Shown: piece after piece, positions 12,938 through 29,697 of the stretch
Numbering within the stretch: position 1 is the stretch's first letter
How the letters are laid out: the number at the start of each line of letters is the position of its first letter
Assembly: GCF_000004075.3 (NCBI RefSeq)
Contig: NC_026655.2
Location: 4,712,001-4,776,000, forward strand
From: Cucumis sativus
Lineage: Eukaryota; Streptophyta; Magnoliopsida; Cucurbitales; Cucurbitaceae
Length of the DNA: 64,000 nucleotides
Reading direction: 5' to 3'
The notes under the pieces: generated by a model
The model's input: the letters and a program-made list of their open reading frames with translations, nothing else
Told to the model about the DNA's origin: nothing
The model's database searches: none
Translations under genes and position numbers: made by a program

Positions 12938-15373
12938 ATGGATCATACGAAGCTCCAGAAAATGGCTGGTGCAGTTCGCACTGGTGGAAAAGGTAGCGTG
13001 AGAAGGTTGGTTGCCTTTTTATCTTTTGAAAGTTCCGAAAAGTGTAAGAAGATTTAATCATTTGTCGCTTGATTTATTTAATAAGGAATCATAAATTATT
13101 TCAACCGTAAGATGGAACTCTTATAAAATTTACCTGGATGTTTATCATTCTAGTTTTTTTTTGGTAAATAATTTATTTGAACCATGCTGATATCCATTCT
13201 CCCATCCATTTCTGCTTTTCTCAATTCTCTCATTCATCGTTCTATTAATTTCAGCCATGCATTTTTATACTAACTAAGAATTTCAATAGCTCGTAGTTAT
13301 TCTTAAAATTTCTGATATGCAGATAATGTTTTACGACAACATATATAATTTTTCTTTTTCCAATTTTTGTCAATTTAAATGGTACTTTTTAATTGACTAA
13401 TGAGTGAATATACTAACATAAATTCCATGCTTGTTTGAGTGTTGGATCTTTCAGTTTGGCATATGTTCTTGATATTTCTCGTGCTTACTGTAATGGAGGC
13501 GCTGTTGAAATATCATTTTCATCTTCTTTTCTTTAAGATCAATCGTTTGCTTTCTTAATTTTTAGTTTTCTTTCTTATTTTGTCAATTAAAGGAAGAAGA
13601 AGGCTGTCCACAAGACAACTACCACAGACGATAAACGGCTTCAAAGTACCTTGAAGAGAATAGGAGTTAATGCAATCCCTGCTATTGAGGAAGTCAACAT
13701 TTTCAAGGATGATGTAGTTATTCAATTTACTAACCCAAAGGGTAAATTTATGCAACTATATATATACGCATGGTTGTTTACCATCAATATCTTGATATGA
13801 AATTCATTTAGTTGTTTCTTGTTATCTATTTCAGTTCAGGCTTCTATTGCGGCAAACACATGGGTTGTTAGTGGTTCTCCTCAAACGAAAAGTATGTCTT
13901 CTTACTCTCACCACATTTGCATATAATAAACATTTAACTGATCTCATGTTCTAAATTCTAGGGCATTCTTGTAGTAGATATATCGAAAAAACTGAAACAA
14001 TTTTTTCTTGCAAATTTTGGTCATACGTTTTAAAAAGAACAAATAGTCCCTAAATGAAAATGACACTACAGAGATGTCAACAGACTTGGCTGTTAGTAAT
14101 ATAACTTCTCCTATTTAATTGTATAATCAATATTGCTACCCTATTATTTCAATCATTCTTTGATATCTCAAACCATTTTTAATACAGTGATGAATATTAA
14201 TTATCGAAAGTTTTCCTAAAGTGCTGTCATTTGATGAAAAAACCACCGCTTACTTTTGTAAGACCAAATTTTGTTATTTGATGAGAAAAAAAAGCTTTAT
14301 TTGAACGGTTACATGTTTGTAGCTGTATTGACAATGCTGTTGATTGTACACGAACCTTCAAGTATGTTTAGGAATTTAATATGATTAGTACACTGTATCG
14401 TTTGAATTAAATATGAAGCTATTCTAATGAAGCATGTTACAAAATAGCCTTGAAACTTTTTCAGATAGTTCTTTTTAGAAAATTTAAATTAGTCTTGAAT
14501 CTCTTATCCTTTTTTCTTCTTCTTTTAATGTGCTTTTGGAATGCGGTAAAGTTCTTCGGGATTAGGATAATATTGTAAATGATCTAATGCAAAATAACAT
14601 GCTGCCTGCTGATGACTGCCGTTGGCTTGGAATTTGAAACAAGGCTAATATGGTTTCCTTCAACTATGTGTAAAACAAAGGGTTTACTTCAATTGTGACA
14701 TTTGATGTGACAGTATTTTTTTTAACATGTTTGAAGGAGTACACTTTGTTAATTTATTGAATGAATGCGTTCTTACCAAAAGTTATTTCAAAAAGTCATG
14801 CTAGAGAATGACACTTCCTAGTTGCCTCTCTTAGGGTGGCATCTTCATGCTAGAAAATGACACTCCGCATACATTTTTTTTCTTCCCTCAATTAAAAAGA
14901 TGTTTTCATATAAGGAAAACAAACATGGCATTGGGTGTTTTAGTTTTGACTTGTTTGTTTCTCATGGTGAAGCTTTTCTATTAACTCTGGCCAAGATTTT
15001 CATTGCGCTATTTGCCTATCTTTTGTTATTATGTATCACGACCAGCTCTAATATTTTAATTTCTTCTCTCAGAATTGCAGGATATTCTGCCCGGAATTAT
15101 CAACCAATTGGGTAAGTACACGTGATTGCATTTTTGTGTTCCATCCTGAGTCCTACCTAAAATAACAAGACTTGTTTACGTGTTTAAATTTTAGGACCCG
15201 ATAACTTAGACAACTTGAGGAAGTTGGCTGAGCAGTTCCAGAAGCAAGCACCTGGAGTAGGTGCTGGTGCAGCAGCAGCTGCCGCCAATGGTGAGGATGA
15301 TGACGATGATGTTCCTGACCTTGTTGAAGGGCAGACCTTCGAAGCTGCTGCAGAAGAGAAGCAAGCCTCCTAG
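12938..15373 (+). CDS. BTF3: Nascent polypeptide-associated complex subunit beta / BTF3 (5 coding exons)
   Basis: Exons: 12938-13005, 13593-13741, 13835-13891, 15073-15111, 15195-15373. All junctions are GT-AG in phase, giving 163 residues, the usual plant BTF3 length. NAC-beta landmarks are present: [19 protein letters not shown] (ribosome-binding basic N-terminus), [40 protein letters not shown] (start of the NAC domain), and the plant-typical [20 protein letters not shown]. The tail is Ala-rich and then acidic ([17 protein letters not shown]). With NAC-alpha it forms the heterodimer that contacts nascent chains at the ribosome exit; BTF3 is also described as a transcription factor. The ATG is the first base after the leader-intron acceptor. 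Intron 3 is long (about 1.2 kb). Confidence 0.95.
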
Positions 15374-17131
15374 ATAGAGGAGTTCGTTCCCAGATGATTT
15401 TGTTTAGCTTTTCTTTATTTTTTCTCTTTACATAATTTTAAAATGCTTGGGAAGAGTTCCATTTTTCTCCGTGTATTTGCTTTTTGCTAATCTTTGTTCC
15501 CCCTACCCCATCTTGCTCACATGTAACTTCCCCGATGAATGGATTTTCGATTGCCTGCCCCCTCCCCCTTCAACTGCCTTAATTCCTCTGAGTAATGTTT
15601 TTCATATTTTTAAGGTGCGGAATTTATAGGAAAAATATGGGGATTAAAGTTTAAGGTCAGCTTTGTATTTGAATATGTTAAGGTATGCTTATTAAGTAAT
15701 CATTTCCCCCTCTTCTCACCTCTTCGTGCTGTTAAATTTTACAACGGATATTAGTATCTTTATTTATTAGATTTCTGATAAGTTCCATTGGTCAAAAAAT
15801 TAAAATGTTGTGTGATTGAATTAGCTATATCTGGGTGATTTTTCTGAATCTTTATGATTTTTGTTAGTTAACGTACCTAACTCTCTCACCTCACATTCGG
15901 AGTAGATCGAATAATGCCAAAATATTGATTAGAATAATTTGTAATGTACTTCTAAGAGAAATGAGAGGAGAGAATAGATGCGAGTTATCAAGTAATCTAC
16001 ACTACACCTACGGGGATCGGATGTGGGTGCAAAGTCCTAAGAGCCAAAATATAAAAATGTTGAAAAATAATGGATTTCTCTTTTACAGCTCAAGGGGATG
16101 GTGCATAGGGCTAGCAGAGAAATAGCTTAGAGGTGATATTTTGAGAAAAGAATTTAATGCCACGAGTGTGGAAAATAAAAATGGAAGTAAATTCTCGGAA
16201 TTGTCCATCAGTCTGGAAACTATAGAGTATAAACATGGTGCATAGGTGTTCGAAAGAGTGTTAATATAAATATATTTCGACAAGTACAAGGCCAGTGTTG
16301 AAGTACCTAGAAGGTTTATGCTAGAGATGAACAATGGTGCAAGAAGATTCAACTATTTATTTTGAGTGTTTAATATGAAAACTAAAGAATGCTTAAGGAG
16401 TGCTAAAATCGAATTTTCAAATATTTATTTTGTTTGTTAGTATACTTTGAAACAATGTTAAAAGTTCTAAAGGTACCTAAAAGCTTTTATAGAGGTTTTC
16501 GGAAAAGAAAAATAGAAGAAAAGAGCACATCGTTAACGTAAGTATAATTCTAGAAGCAAAGTGTACTATTGGAGAGGTTATGAAATGTGGTTAAATTGAA
16601 TATCCTAAGGTTTGAGGTTTTTAGGGTTGTCGTACTGTGAAAGTAGTAAAGGTAAATAAAAGACGCACCTAGCTAACGTATCGCACAGGTTATCCAATAA
16701 TAATGTTGGACAATAAGATCTCTTATAATACTAATACTTATCGAAAAAGGCTAAAGCAAGGAAACTTGGAATGCACTCTCTTGTTTAAGGTTCAATCTTC
16801 TACTCCGTAATTATTGTATTAAAAAAATAAAAAATCTAAAACATTCAACAAACTCAATTTATGTGAACTGAGGTCTCCATCGAGCAAAAGTAAATTTATC
16901 CTCTAAACAAATTGGGCCAAGTGGAACATGTGATCATAAATGTGATGGGTCTTAATCAAGGAAATATAAACAAATGGTACACATATTTATTTCTTTCGGT
17001 GAGTAAAAGACGATCGGAGTTTTATGGAAGAAACAAACCTTGTTGTTGACGAGATATGCTTCCTCCAAATTTAACCACCACAAATGGATAAATTTTCACC
17101 AAGCTAGGCAGATGTTGTGTAAGATTATCCA
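15374..17131. other. 3' flanks of two convergent genes (BTF3 and the AGD15-like gene)
   Basis: About 15374-15700 is T-rich and suits the BTF3 3' untranslated region. About 16870-17131 would be the minus-strand 3' untranslated region of the ArfGAP gene. Between them is unassigned sequence (about 15900-16800) with broken short frames and purine-rich text. It looks like decayed repeat DNA, but I cannot name the family. Confidence 0.4.
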
Positions 17132-21982
<4,851 letters not shown>

Positions 21983-22471
21983 GTTTGGACTCGGAATTGA
22001 CAATCCGATCCGCTACGAAACGGCAATGAGTTCAATTCGTTTTGTTTCTTAACCAGTCGCCCTACGCTTCTGGAGGCTCCGCGGAACAGAGAATTCTCGG
22101 GAACGGCGATGAAGAAGGAAAGAAAAAGAAAGAGTTCGGTAATGATTGGATCCACAGATTGTGAGGGAAACAGTTGGAAATCCACAAAAAATGCAAAAAG
22201 GGAAAATGAAAATGGGAGGGAGGGCGAGAGAGGGTTCATATTTGAGGAATCGCCACCTGTTGTTAATCTTAGCGATGCTATTGTATGAAGGTAGCTGGCG
22301 GGAAACAAAAAGCGAACGCCAGTTTTTATTCGTTGAAATTATATTTATATGAAACTGCCAGGTAATATGGTAAGGTCAGGGCAGGCTGAAGCTGAACCGT
22401 AAAGGCTGCCACTGCCACTCATACTCATCCGTTCATCCCGCGTGTTCTCCAACTCTATTTGCTCTGGACGT

Positions 22472-22477
22472 GGCCCA
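22472..22477 (-). promoter_or_regulatory. Site II-like TGGGCC element
   Basis: GGCCCA on the plus strand reads TGGGCC toward the ArfGAP gene, about 490 bases upstream of its ATG. Motif and position only. Confidence 0.3.
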
Positions 22478-22662
22478 TCGCTTACACTTCTAACTTTTTC
22501 TACTTACAAATTTACATGTTGAAATTAAAAATTAAGTTTTAAAATATAAATATAATATAAACCATAGACCTTCTTACTTATTTAAAAATTAATAAAAATG
22601 TTTATTTACTATTTATAATTTTTTCTAAACCATTGATCAAAGTTGATATCAAACACTTTTCC

Positions 22663-22754
22663 AAAAATAACATAAGAAAAATTATAATAATAGAATTCAT
22701 ATCACAACAAAAATAACATAAGAAAAATTATAATAATAGAATCCATATCACAAC
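22663..22754. repeat. 46-base tandem duplication
   Basis: Two nearly identical units ('ataacataagaaaaattata' ... 'atatcacaac') sit head to tail with period 46. They differ at one base (gaattc versus gaatcc), so the duplication is recent. Confidence 0.9.
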
Positions 22755-24074
22755 ATTTTCTAAATTTATAAAAGTAACAAATTTAAAATTAATATATTTA
22801 ATATCACAAATTTTGTCATAGATAAAAATAATAATTGATGGCATAAAATGTTTTTTTCTAAATTTTTTTTGTGCAATTTCTCTCCATATTTCCATGTTTT
22901 AGTTAATTTTTTTTTGTAAAATTGAAACCTTCATATTTATTTCATGTCATTTACTTATGGATTAGTTTTTAAAATTATATGATTTTTCATAGGATCATTA
23001 GGGTTTTTTTAGACATTTTGACAAGTAAGACCAAATGAATTTAAACCTAAAAACTCGTACAATTTAACTTTTTTCAGAAAATAAAAACCAAAAAATCTTA
23101 TATAAACAATACGTAGAAATTGAAATCTGAATTTTCTTTATTGACGAATATCTTGTTAACTAAAACTCTACATACACTTGAGAGGGGGACTTAATTTAAA
23201 TATCGTATTCAAACTAGTGACTACACTTGAATAAGCTTAATAACTAATATCTACTACTAGTTAAAATTTATTCTATCCTTTTCTTTTTTTAAAAAAAAAC
23301 TAATTAAATCCGAATATAAAGAATCGAATGCTGGATGCATATCACCAGACAAGAACAGCCTAAATAAGTAAATTATCAGCATTGAGGATGACAACGAATA
23401 ACCATGCCAAACTCGACTGCTAATGCTAAATGCTATAATTTGAATTATATTAATATTATCCGTCGGTTCGTCTTAAAAAACCCAAAACCAATTCAATATC
23501 ATATTTTCCCTATCAAAATCGAAACAGTCAAACCAAATTAGTTCTAACCCAACCAATATCAGTTTCTGTCAATTTGAGCTGTTTTTTTTATCAGTTTTTC
23601 AATTTTTCCTTTCACCCAAACTTCAAGATAGGGAACTTAAACAAGGCACTTGCAAGGTTAGTACCTAAATTCAGAATCAACTCAAGACATGAAGTCTATC
23701 TTTATAATCAAGGGAGAGCAGCAAAGCTAGAAGTATTTGTAAGGAGCCACAATGTATTTGGTCTTTAACATTTTTTTGGAGAACAAATTAGAAAGACAAC
23801 AACCTCGAGTATACACATACATTTTCGAAATTCCTATGAGTTGAGAGGTAAAGTTCACTCCTCCTTTCTTGGCTTCACAATTTGGCCCACTCTGCACGAT
23901 AAAAAGAAAATCCAACATTTGAGACTTAAAATGGGAGCAAATTGATGTTTAAGCACAGAATAGATCTTTTTGATAAGGTATGTAATCGAGGGAGATTTCA
24001 ATGATGATGCATGAAGGTATTCGATTCTACATGTGCTAATCATGGAATTTGGCCTTTAGAAGATTACCTTGTGT

Positions 24075-24450
24075 AACCGTTACACGAACCCTTATTTGAA
24101 TCCTTACTATTTGTCACATAATGGGTGGAGTAACAAATTTCCAATATGACAAGTTATTTATAGATGAATTTCATGATACTGTTTCAGTGAAGTGAACAGG
24201 TGACAAATCACATGAATCATTATTTAGATGCTTACTAGATGTTTATGCACTGTCAATGAGGGAGTAATAGGTTTCAACATGACAAAAATATTATCCAAGT
24301 GGATTAAATTGTGACCATCACATGAACCCGTATTTAGATGAACTCAAGAACACAATTATACAACTTATAGAATAGATCATGTTCAAGTAAGGTCGATTTT
24401 GCATCGTAAGTTTGGAGTAATAGATTCTCAATATGATAAGTCATTCGTGA
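24075..24450. repeat. Degenerate tandem repeat, about three units of 115-120 bases
   Basis: The phrases 'acgaacccttatttgaatcc', 'acatgaatcattatttagat' and 'acatgaacccgtatttagat' start near 24085, 24209 and 24319. Each is followed by a 'ggagtaa.a..tt.caa.atga' phrase. The units are diverged. Confidence 0.6.
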
Positions 24451-25014
24451 GTGGTAAATGAGTCTGTTTCATGAAAGATGACAGATAACAGTGGTTGAAA
24501 CATATGAATTTAGATCAAGCTCTAGTAGAAAGGAAGCTTTTGAAGTGAAATTACAAACAACTAATCAAGTTAAATTTCTACTACTCCTCACTATTGCAGG
24601 CATGGGTTGAACTTTAATCGAAGAACATGTATTATAATGAAAATGTTATATGCATAAAGAAAATAAAACAAAATAGTGTACTTTTAGATCCAAGATAAGT
24701 CAATTCAGTTGAATAAGAACTAGTCTAAAATAACAAATCTAGTCAAATATGATAGAAGCACCACAATCAAGGCATCTAATAAGTGAAAATGTATCTTTTT
24801 TTCTTTGAGCAGCATTTATCCTACAATACAGTGTCTTCCCAGTTGTAATTAACAAGCTGAAAAAATTTTCCATGGCATTTAAAGCTTTAACTCATCTCTT
24901 GAAATTGATAAGTAGCATATACATCATACAAGACCCAGCATAAATGCCTAAATCATTGCAATTCTAAACTATAGAAATCATTTGAAAACTCACATTGTGA
25001 GGCGAATCTGAAAA

Positions 25015-25755
25015 TCATTTTGCTCCAGTTTCTTGTGGAGTTTTTGCCACTATTGAAATTGCATGTAACCCAGATTGAAGCTCTTCAGCCAAAGCATCAT
25101 ACACCATTCTATGGCGCTTCACAAGGCTCTGCCCTTCAAATTTTGGAGACACAATCTTCACATTGAAATGAGTCTCTCCAGCGCTGCCTTTCACAGCCGC
25201 ATGCCCAGCATGCTGGTGCGAAACGTCCTCAATTTCCAATAAACTCGCTGATAGTGCTGACTGCAACTTCGTCTTCATTCTATTAGCCCTCGATAGCACC
25301 ACGTTTGCCCCTCGTGAAGCCATACTGTTCGATAAAATGTCTGAACGATCCCCTGCGATTCCTGTTTTTCGAATTACAAAATTTGCATCCTTAAGAAGAC
25401 ACAGTTTCAGAGAATTGAATGATTCAATGGTAAAATTGTAGAATCTATATTTTACATTTCTCAGTTCTGATTCGAATAACAAAAGAATTTATCATCAACG
25501 AACGAACTAGGGGAAGAGCAAATTCGAAAATTGATGAGACATCATTGAAAAATTATGAGAATAAATATTGTTGATTGACGCGTAGTACTGACCGGCGTTA
25601 CACGAAACAGCCCCCTCGACGTTCGGAGACGACCGGCCGTTGGAAATGCCCTGCTTCAATGCGACGCAAATTCGGCACGAACCTTTCGTCTTTGTAAGCA
25701 GTGTTGAGGAGTGAGAAGTAAATCTAAATTTTTGGTAAATCGGTAAAAGCAGCAC
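25015..25755 (-). CDS. BOLA1: BOLA1-like protein, probably plastid-targeted (2 exons)
   Basis: Exons: 25755-25593 and 25361-25015, joined GT-AG in phase for 169 residues. The C-terminal 100 residues are a BolA domain: SRANRMKTKLQSAL, HFNVKIVSPKFEGQSLVKRH, and a late VAKTPQE stretch. The conserved BolA histidine is His138 in KRHRMVY. BolA proteins pair with monothiol CGFS glutaredoxins around shared Fe-S clusters and take part in cluster and redox handling. The first 67 residues are rich in Ser, Thr, Arg and Lys and poor in acids at the start (FTSHSSTLLTKTKGSCRICV), which suits an organellar transit peptide; plant BOLA1 is chloroplastic. A second in-frame Met (Met68, MASRGANVV) just before the domain could give a 102-residue form without the presequence. 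Confidence 0.88.
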
Positions 25756-27010
25756 AATTTTTAAAACTCATAAAATCGTTTTTTTTCTTTTGTCCATCTC
25801 CCACGGAGATTTTCGTAAAATATTTAAAAAATTCAACTATTGTTTTTGTTGTTTTGCGGGTGCATCTCGACCCAAATTCTACTATTTATCGAATTTTAAC
25901 CTCTTTTTTTTTATCTTGTTGTAAATTTTCAAAAATATCAAATTTTACCCAAAAATTTGGATGAGTTTGGATTAAATTATAAAAATAAAAAATTTAAAGA
26001 AATTTCTTTTGTTTCAAACTCTTTTTCCTAAAAGTTGTTTAAATTACACTTAAAAATATATTTTGAATAACTTCCAAACACTTTAGTTTTTTTTAAGAAT
26101 GTAATCCAAACACACCATTAGTTGTTATAATCAATAGACATAACTTACATAATAATACCTTTATTAATTTAAATTACTTTTTAAATTTTTGTTATTATAA
26201 TTTTTTTCAAAAATATTTATTAAAATCACATTTTGTTGTTATTTTTTTTTTGTTAAAGTGTCCATAAAATATGACCTCAAATTTAAAACCTAGATAATAT
26301 AATGGATAAAATATTAATTCTCTTTTGTATGTTTGAAAGATAAAATTTAACCAAATTAGAAACATCTAACATTTTTACAGAAGTATTAATTATCTTGAAG
26401 TTTGAATATTTGATCTCATCAACATCGTTATTTTATTGAAAAACTTTAGACCTATGTTTCAAAATTAAGATATAAAAACACAACAAACATACGAAACAAA
26501 CATTCAATTACTTTTATCTTTGTAAAAGAAAAAAAATTAAAAATAAACTAAAATATTTATAAAATTTTGTATAAATATTTTCAACAATTTTATTATTATT
26601 ATAATAATTCTTTCATCTTTTATCTAAACAAACGTGTAATTATGGATTTTACCTAATAATTATCGACACAATCCATTAAATCATCAATCTTTTTTCAATA
26701 AAATTCAAGCCACATATGATATCAAACATTACACCACTAATGCAATTTAAAAGGTAAAATAAAAAGAGAAGCAAATCAAAATTCTTTATTTTAAACCAAA
26801 AATTACGACTTATACTTCAGCAATCCATTAACAAACTGCTCTTAATGAATAATCATAATTATCCTTATTAACCGAAGGATTTTAGGAAACTATTCTAATT
26901 TAACTTAACAATCCAACAATTTGCGCCTCTCATTCTCTTGATCATCAATTTAAAAAGGCAAAATAGTTGACGAATTATGCGAAGCATAGACCAATTTTGA
27001 AAATAGAGCC
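25756..27010. other. AT-rich intergenic region before the small RING-H2 gene
   Basis: The BOLA1-like promoter (minus strand) and the RING gene promoter (plus strand) must both lie here. The sequence is strongly AT-rich with long T and A runs. I see no open frame of substance and no named repeat. Confidence 0.45.
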
Positions 27011-28582
27011 ATGGAAACACAGCAAAGAACAACGTTGAAAAACAACACAGAGAGGAAAATAGAGAGGAGAGGAATGAACAGACTATTGGAAGAAGAAGCA
27101 GTTGATGAGATTATTTCATTTGCCTCCGACTTCCCTTCCCATGAGGATGATGCCGTAGATCTTCTCCTGGATTTCATCACAAACGAGCATACATCAAGTA
27201 CTTACATTTTTCTTTTAAAATGTTAATCCATGCTACATAGTTAAATTTATCTTGCTTTTTAGTTATTGGATCGGATGATTTAAAATAATATTAGAGCATG
27301 TTGGTTTAAGAGATCGTGCGCTCAAACCCAATCTTATTTTTTTCGACTTTTAGATGAATAGATGATTTAAGGCGGATTGTCCAAAATTGAGATGGCTAGA
27401 AATTTTGGTGAATAATATATGTTTTGACAAATATTCTTATAATTGAAGAGAAACAAATTAGTTTGTGCATTTGTATTATCAAATATTTTTCAATTCTTTG
27501 TTGATTGGGTGATTTTTCTTTTTCTTCTTTTTTTTGCTAGATGGAGCTCTAGCAATAGATATGAATTTAGTTCATTGGGCAATTAACCATTTACGTGCTG
27601 CCGATGCTGTCGTCGATGTTACCAATAGTGTCAGTTCAACACAACAGGTGATTTTCATTGATTTTTTTGGAACGATGGAATGGTTTAAGTCCAAACTTAA
27701 TAATCAACAAGATATAAAATAGATTTTCTGACAACTCACAAATAAATAGCTGAGTTCCGACTTTCGTTTTCTAAAAGTGAGAGATTGTTTGGTTCACCAA
27801 ATGAAGTTAATAAATCTAAGTTAATCTATCCCATTTAATTAGTTTGTCAAATTGTAATATGGAATTTCTAATAAAGGTGAGTTTCAATAGTGTTTAATAT
27901 TAAAATTGAATTGTTTACCCAAACTCAATAATTGAGCCAAACAACTCTATACAACCATAGTAATTATAATTGATAACGGTTTTAAAAATAATAATTAAGA
28001 TTTTTTTTCAATCCATAATAATTTTTATGATATTATTAAAGTATATTTAACATTTAAAAGATTTACAAACATTGCGCATTTAAGTTTTTAAAATTACACT
28101 AAGAATTCATAAAATTTCAAATTTTATAGTAATTTTAAAAAAATTAAAAAATGATATACTAAATTTTCTAATTACCTCTATTTTTCTCGGAAACTAATAT
28201 GCAGAACGCCTATTTGGAAAGCGATATTCTTGAAACGAGGGAAGGTGTAGTAGACGTTACTGATTCTAATGACTTATTGGATGCTGACGATGAAGAGATG
28301 TGGATGGCGCACGTGAGACAACTTTCTCTAAACGATCTGAGCCTTCATGAAGGCTTTCCATTCCGGGCTTCAAAATCGACGATTCAGGCACTACCAGATG
28401 TTTTTACTGCGAAGGACTTTTCTTCTTCTTGGGTGTGTGGTGTGTGTTTGAATGATGAGATTGAGGCAAACGATGGGGCGAAACAGCTGCCCTGTAAACA
28501 CATATTTCATACACATTGTATTATTTCTTGGTTGGAATTGTGCAATTCTTGCCCACTTTGTCGATACCAATTGCCCACATAG
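27011..28582 (+). CDS. Small RING-H2 zinc-finger protein, putative E3 ubiquitin ligase (3 exons)
   Basis: Exons: 27011-27197, 27541-27647, 28205-28582. GT-AG junctions in phase give 223 residues. The RING-H2 finger is at the C-terminus: Cys176, Cys179, Cys195, His197, His200, Cys203, Cys214, Cys217 (C-x2-C-x15-C-x-H-x2-H-x2-C-x10-C-x2-C), ending six residues later at RYQLPT. RING-H2 fingers recruit E2 enzymes, so ubiquitin ligase activity is expected but not shown. The region before it is acidic, with STIQALPDV just ahead of the finger as in RING1-type ligases (compare SAIEGLPDI at 34455-35591). There is no N-terminal zinc ribbon and no membrane segment. The N-terminal 98 residues are helical and charged, and I do not recognise them. 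The target is unknown. Confidence 0.75.
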
Positions 28583-28830
28583 ATATTGATTTTTTTTATT
28601 CAATATAATATATTTACATCCGAACACAAATAGACTGCTTAAATATGTTAAATATCTAAGTTTTTTTTGTATAAAGTATAAATATTAATTTTTTATTCTT
28701 TATACAATTTTTTATATTTAAAATTGAAAAATTATTATGAATAGAAAATCTTATGTTAATTTAGGATTTTTATAGCTGTAAATATAAGAATTATATTCAA
28801 GATATATATATATATATATAATATTTTTAG

Positions 28831-28985
28831 AAAATTGCTAATATAGTAAATTTTAAGTCTATCAATAATAGAAATCTATTATTAATAAACCATGTTGCAA
28901 ATATTAATCAATTAATAGGTCTCGACAGATTTTGATATATTTGTAATTTTTTTGCTATATACTTAACTATTATTTTTAAAATTGT
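28831..28985. repeat. MITE-like element, degenerate copy
   Basis: The ends read 'agaaaattgctaatatagta' and 'ttttttgctatatacttaac', flanking 'tctatcaataatagaaatct'. This is the same plan as the element at 33994-34152 (a 'tagcaaa'-type terminal motif around 'tctatca' palindromic text). Confidence 0.45.
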
Positions 28986-29155
28986 TATTTAATATATTTT
29001 TTTACTTATCTATATGTATACCCACTGTGTGTATTCTACTCTATAACATCTAGTGTATATATTCAATAAAGTAATCTCTATATCCACAAATTACAATTAA
29101 TCTCTTTACAGAGCAACTAACTAATATCTTCACAAAAGTATTATCACTCAGACAA

Positions 29156-29263
29156 TTCACTCAATTATTTCACAAATTCAAGTTGGTTTCCATTCTATGA
29201 CATTGAGTACTTCACTCAATTACTCACAAATTCAAGTTAGTTTCCTTTCTATTGCATTGAGTT
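29156..29263. repeat. 55-base imperfect tandem repeat
   Basis: Two units begin 'ttcactcaatta' at 29156 and 29211 and share 'cacaaattcaagtt.gtttcc' and 'cattgagt'. Confidence 0.8.
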
Positions 29264-29697
29264 TGAGGAAGGTTGTTTATCAACTCAAAGATGATCCCTT
29301 TGGAATTAGGCTTTTGAGTATGTTATCCTTTTAGCTAGGTCATTTTCTCACTAGATTACACTCCTTAGAAATCTCAAACATCAATTCACTATTATGTTAC
29401 TGAACTACGACCACACATAGTATGATTCTCTTATACCATTTGTTGGAACACAACCAACCTCCAAAAATCTTATAATATTATACGCTTTAGGCATAACAAT
29501 TGTATCTTAATCATTCTAGTTAGTACTTACTAATGCGTAACTTTGTCGTATTGCTAACAATTTGGCCCTAAAATATATACTAATTCTAATTAATTAAACG
29601 GAGCTTGGGTGCCGAGGCAACTAGGATTGTTTCATAGATTCTCCTGTTCCGCCTAAATTGAGTTTGTTCCAGGATTTCAAATGTTTATATAAATTAG

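Larger units (their letters stand above)
21983..25014. other. Intergenic region between AGD15-like and BOLA1-like genes
   Basis: 21983-22350 is the GC-richer leader and promoter side of the ArfGAP gene. 22500-23600 is very AT-rich with a 46-base tandem duplication. 24075-24450 holds a three-unit degenerate repeat. The last 500 bases are likely the 3' flank of the BOLA1-like gene. No coding sequence could be supported; the frames at 22146-22352 and 23574-24043 show no family features. Confidence 0.5.
28583..29697. other. Intergenic region between RING-H2 and PPR genes
   Basis: AT-rich DNA with an (AT)n run at 28802-28820, a MITE-like copy at about 28831-28985, a 55-base tandem repeat at 29156-29263, and a possible decayed copia-type remnant near 29400-29560. 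No gene is supported. The last 120 bases are the likely PPR promoter and leader. Confidence 0.5.

Noticed and set aside
22146-22352. 68-codon plus-strand frame upstream of the ArfGAP gene
   Set aside because: Lies in the minus-strand leader/promoter; no recognised features.
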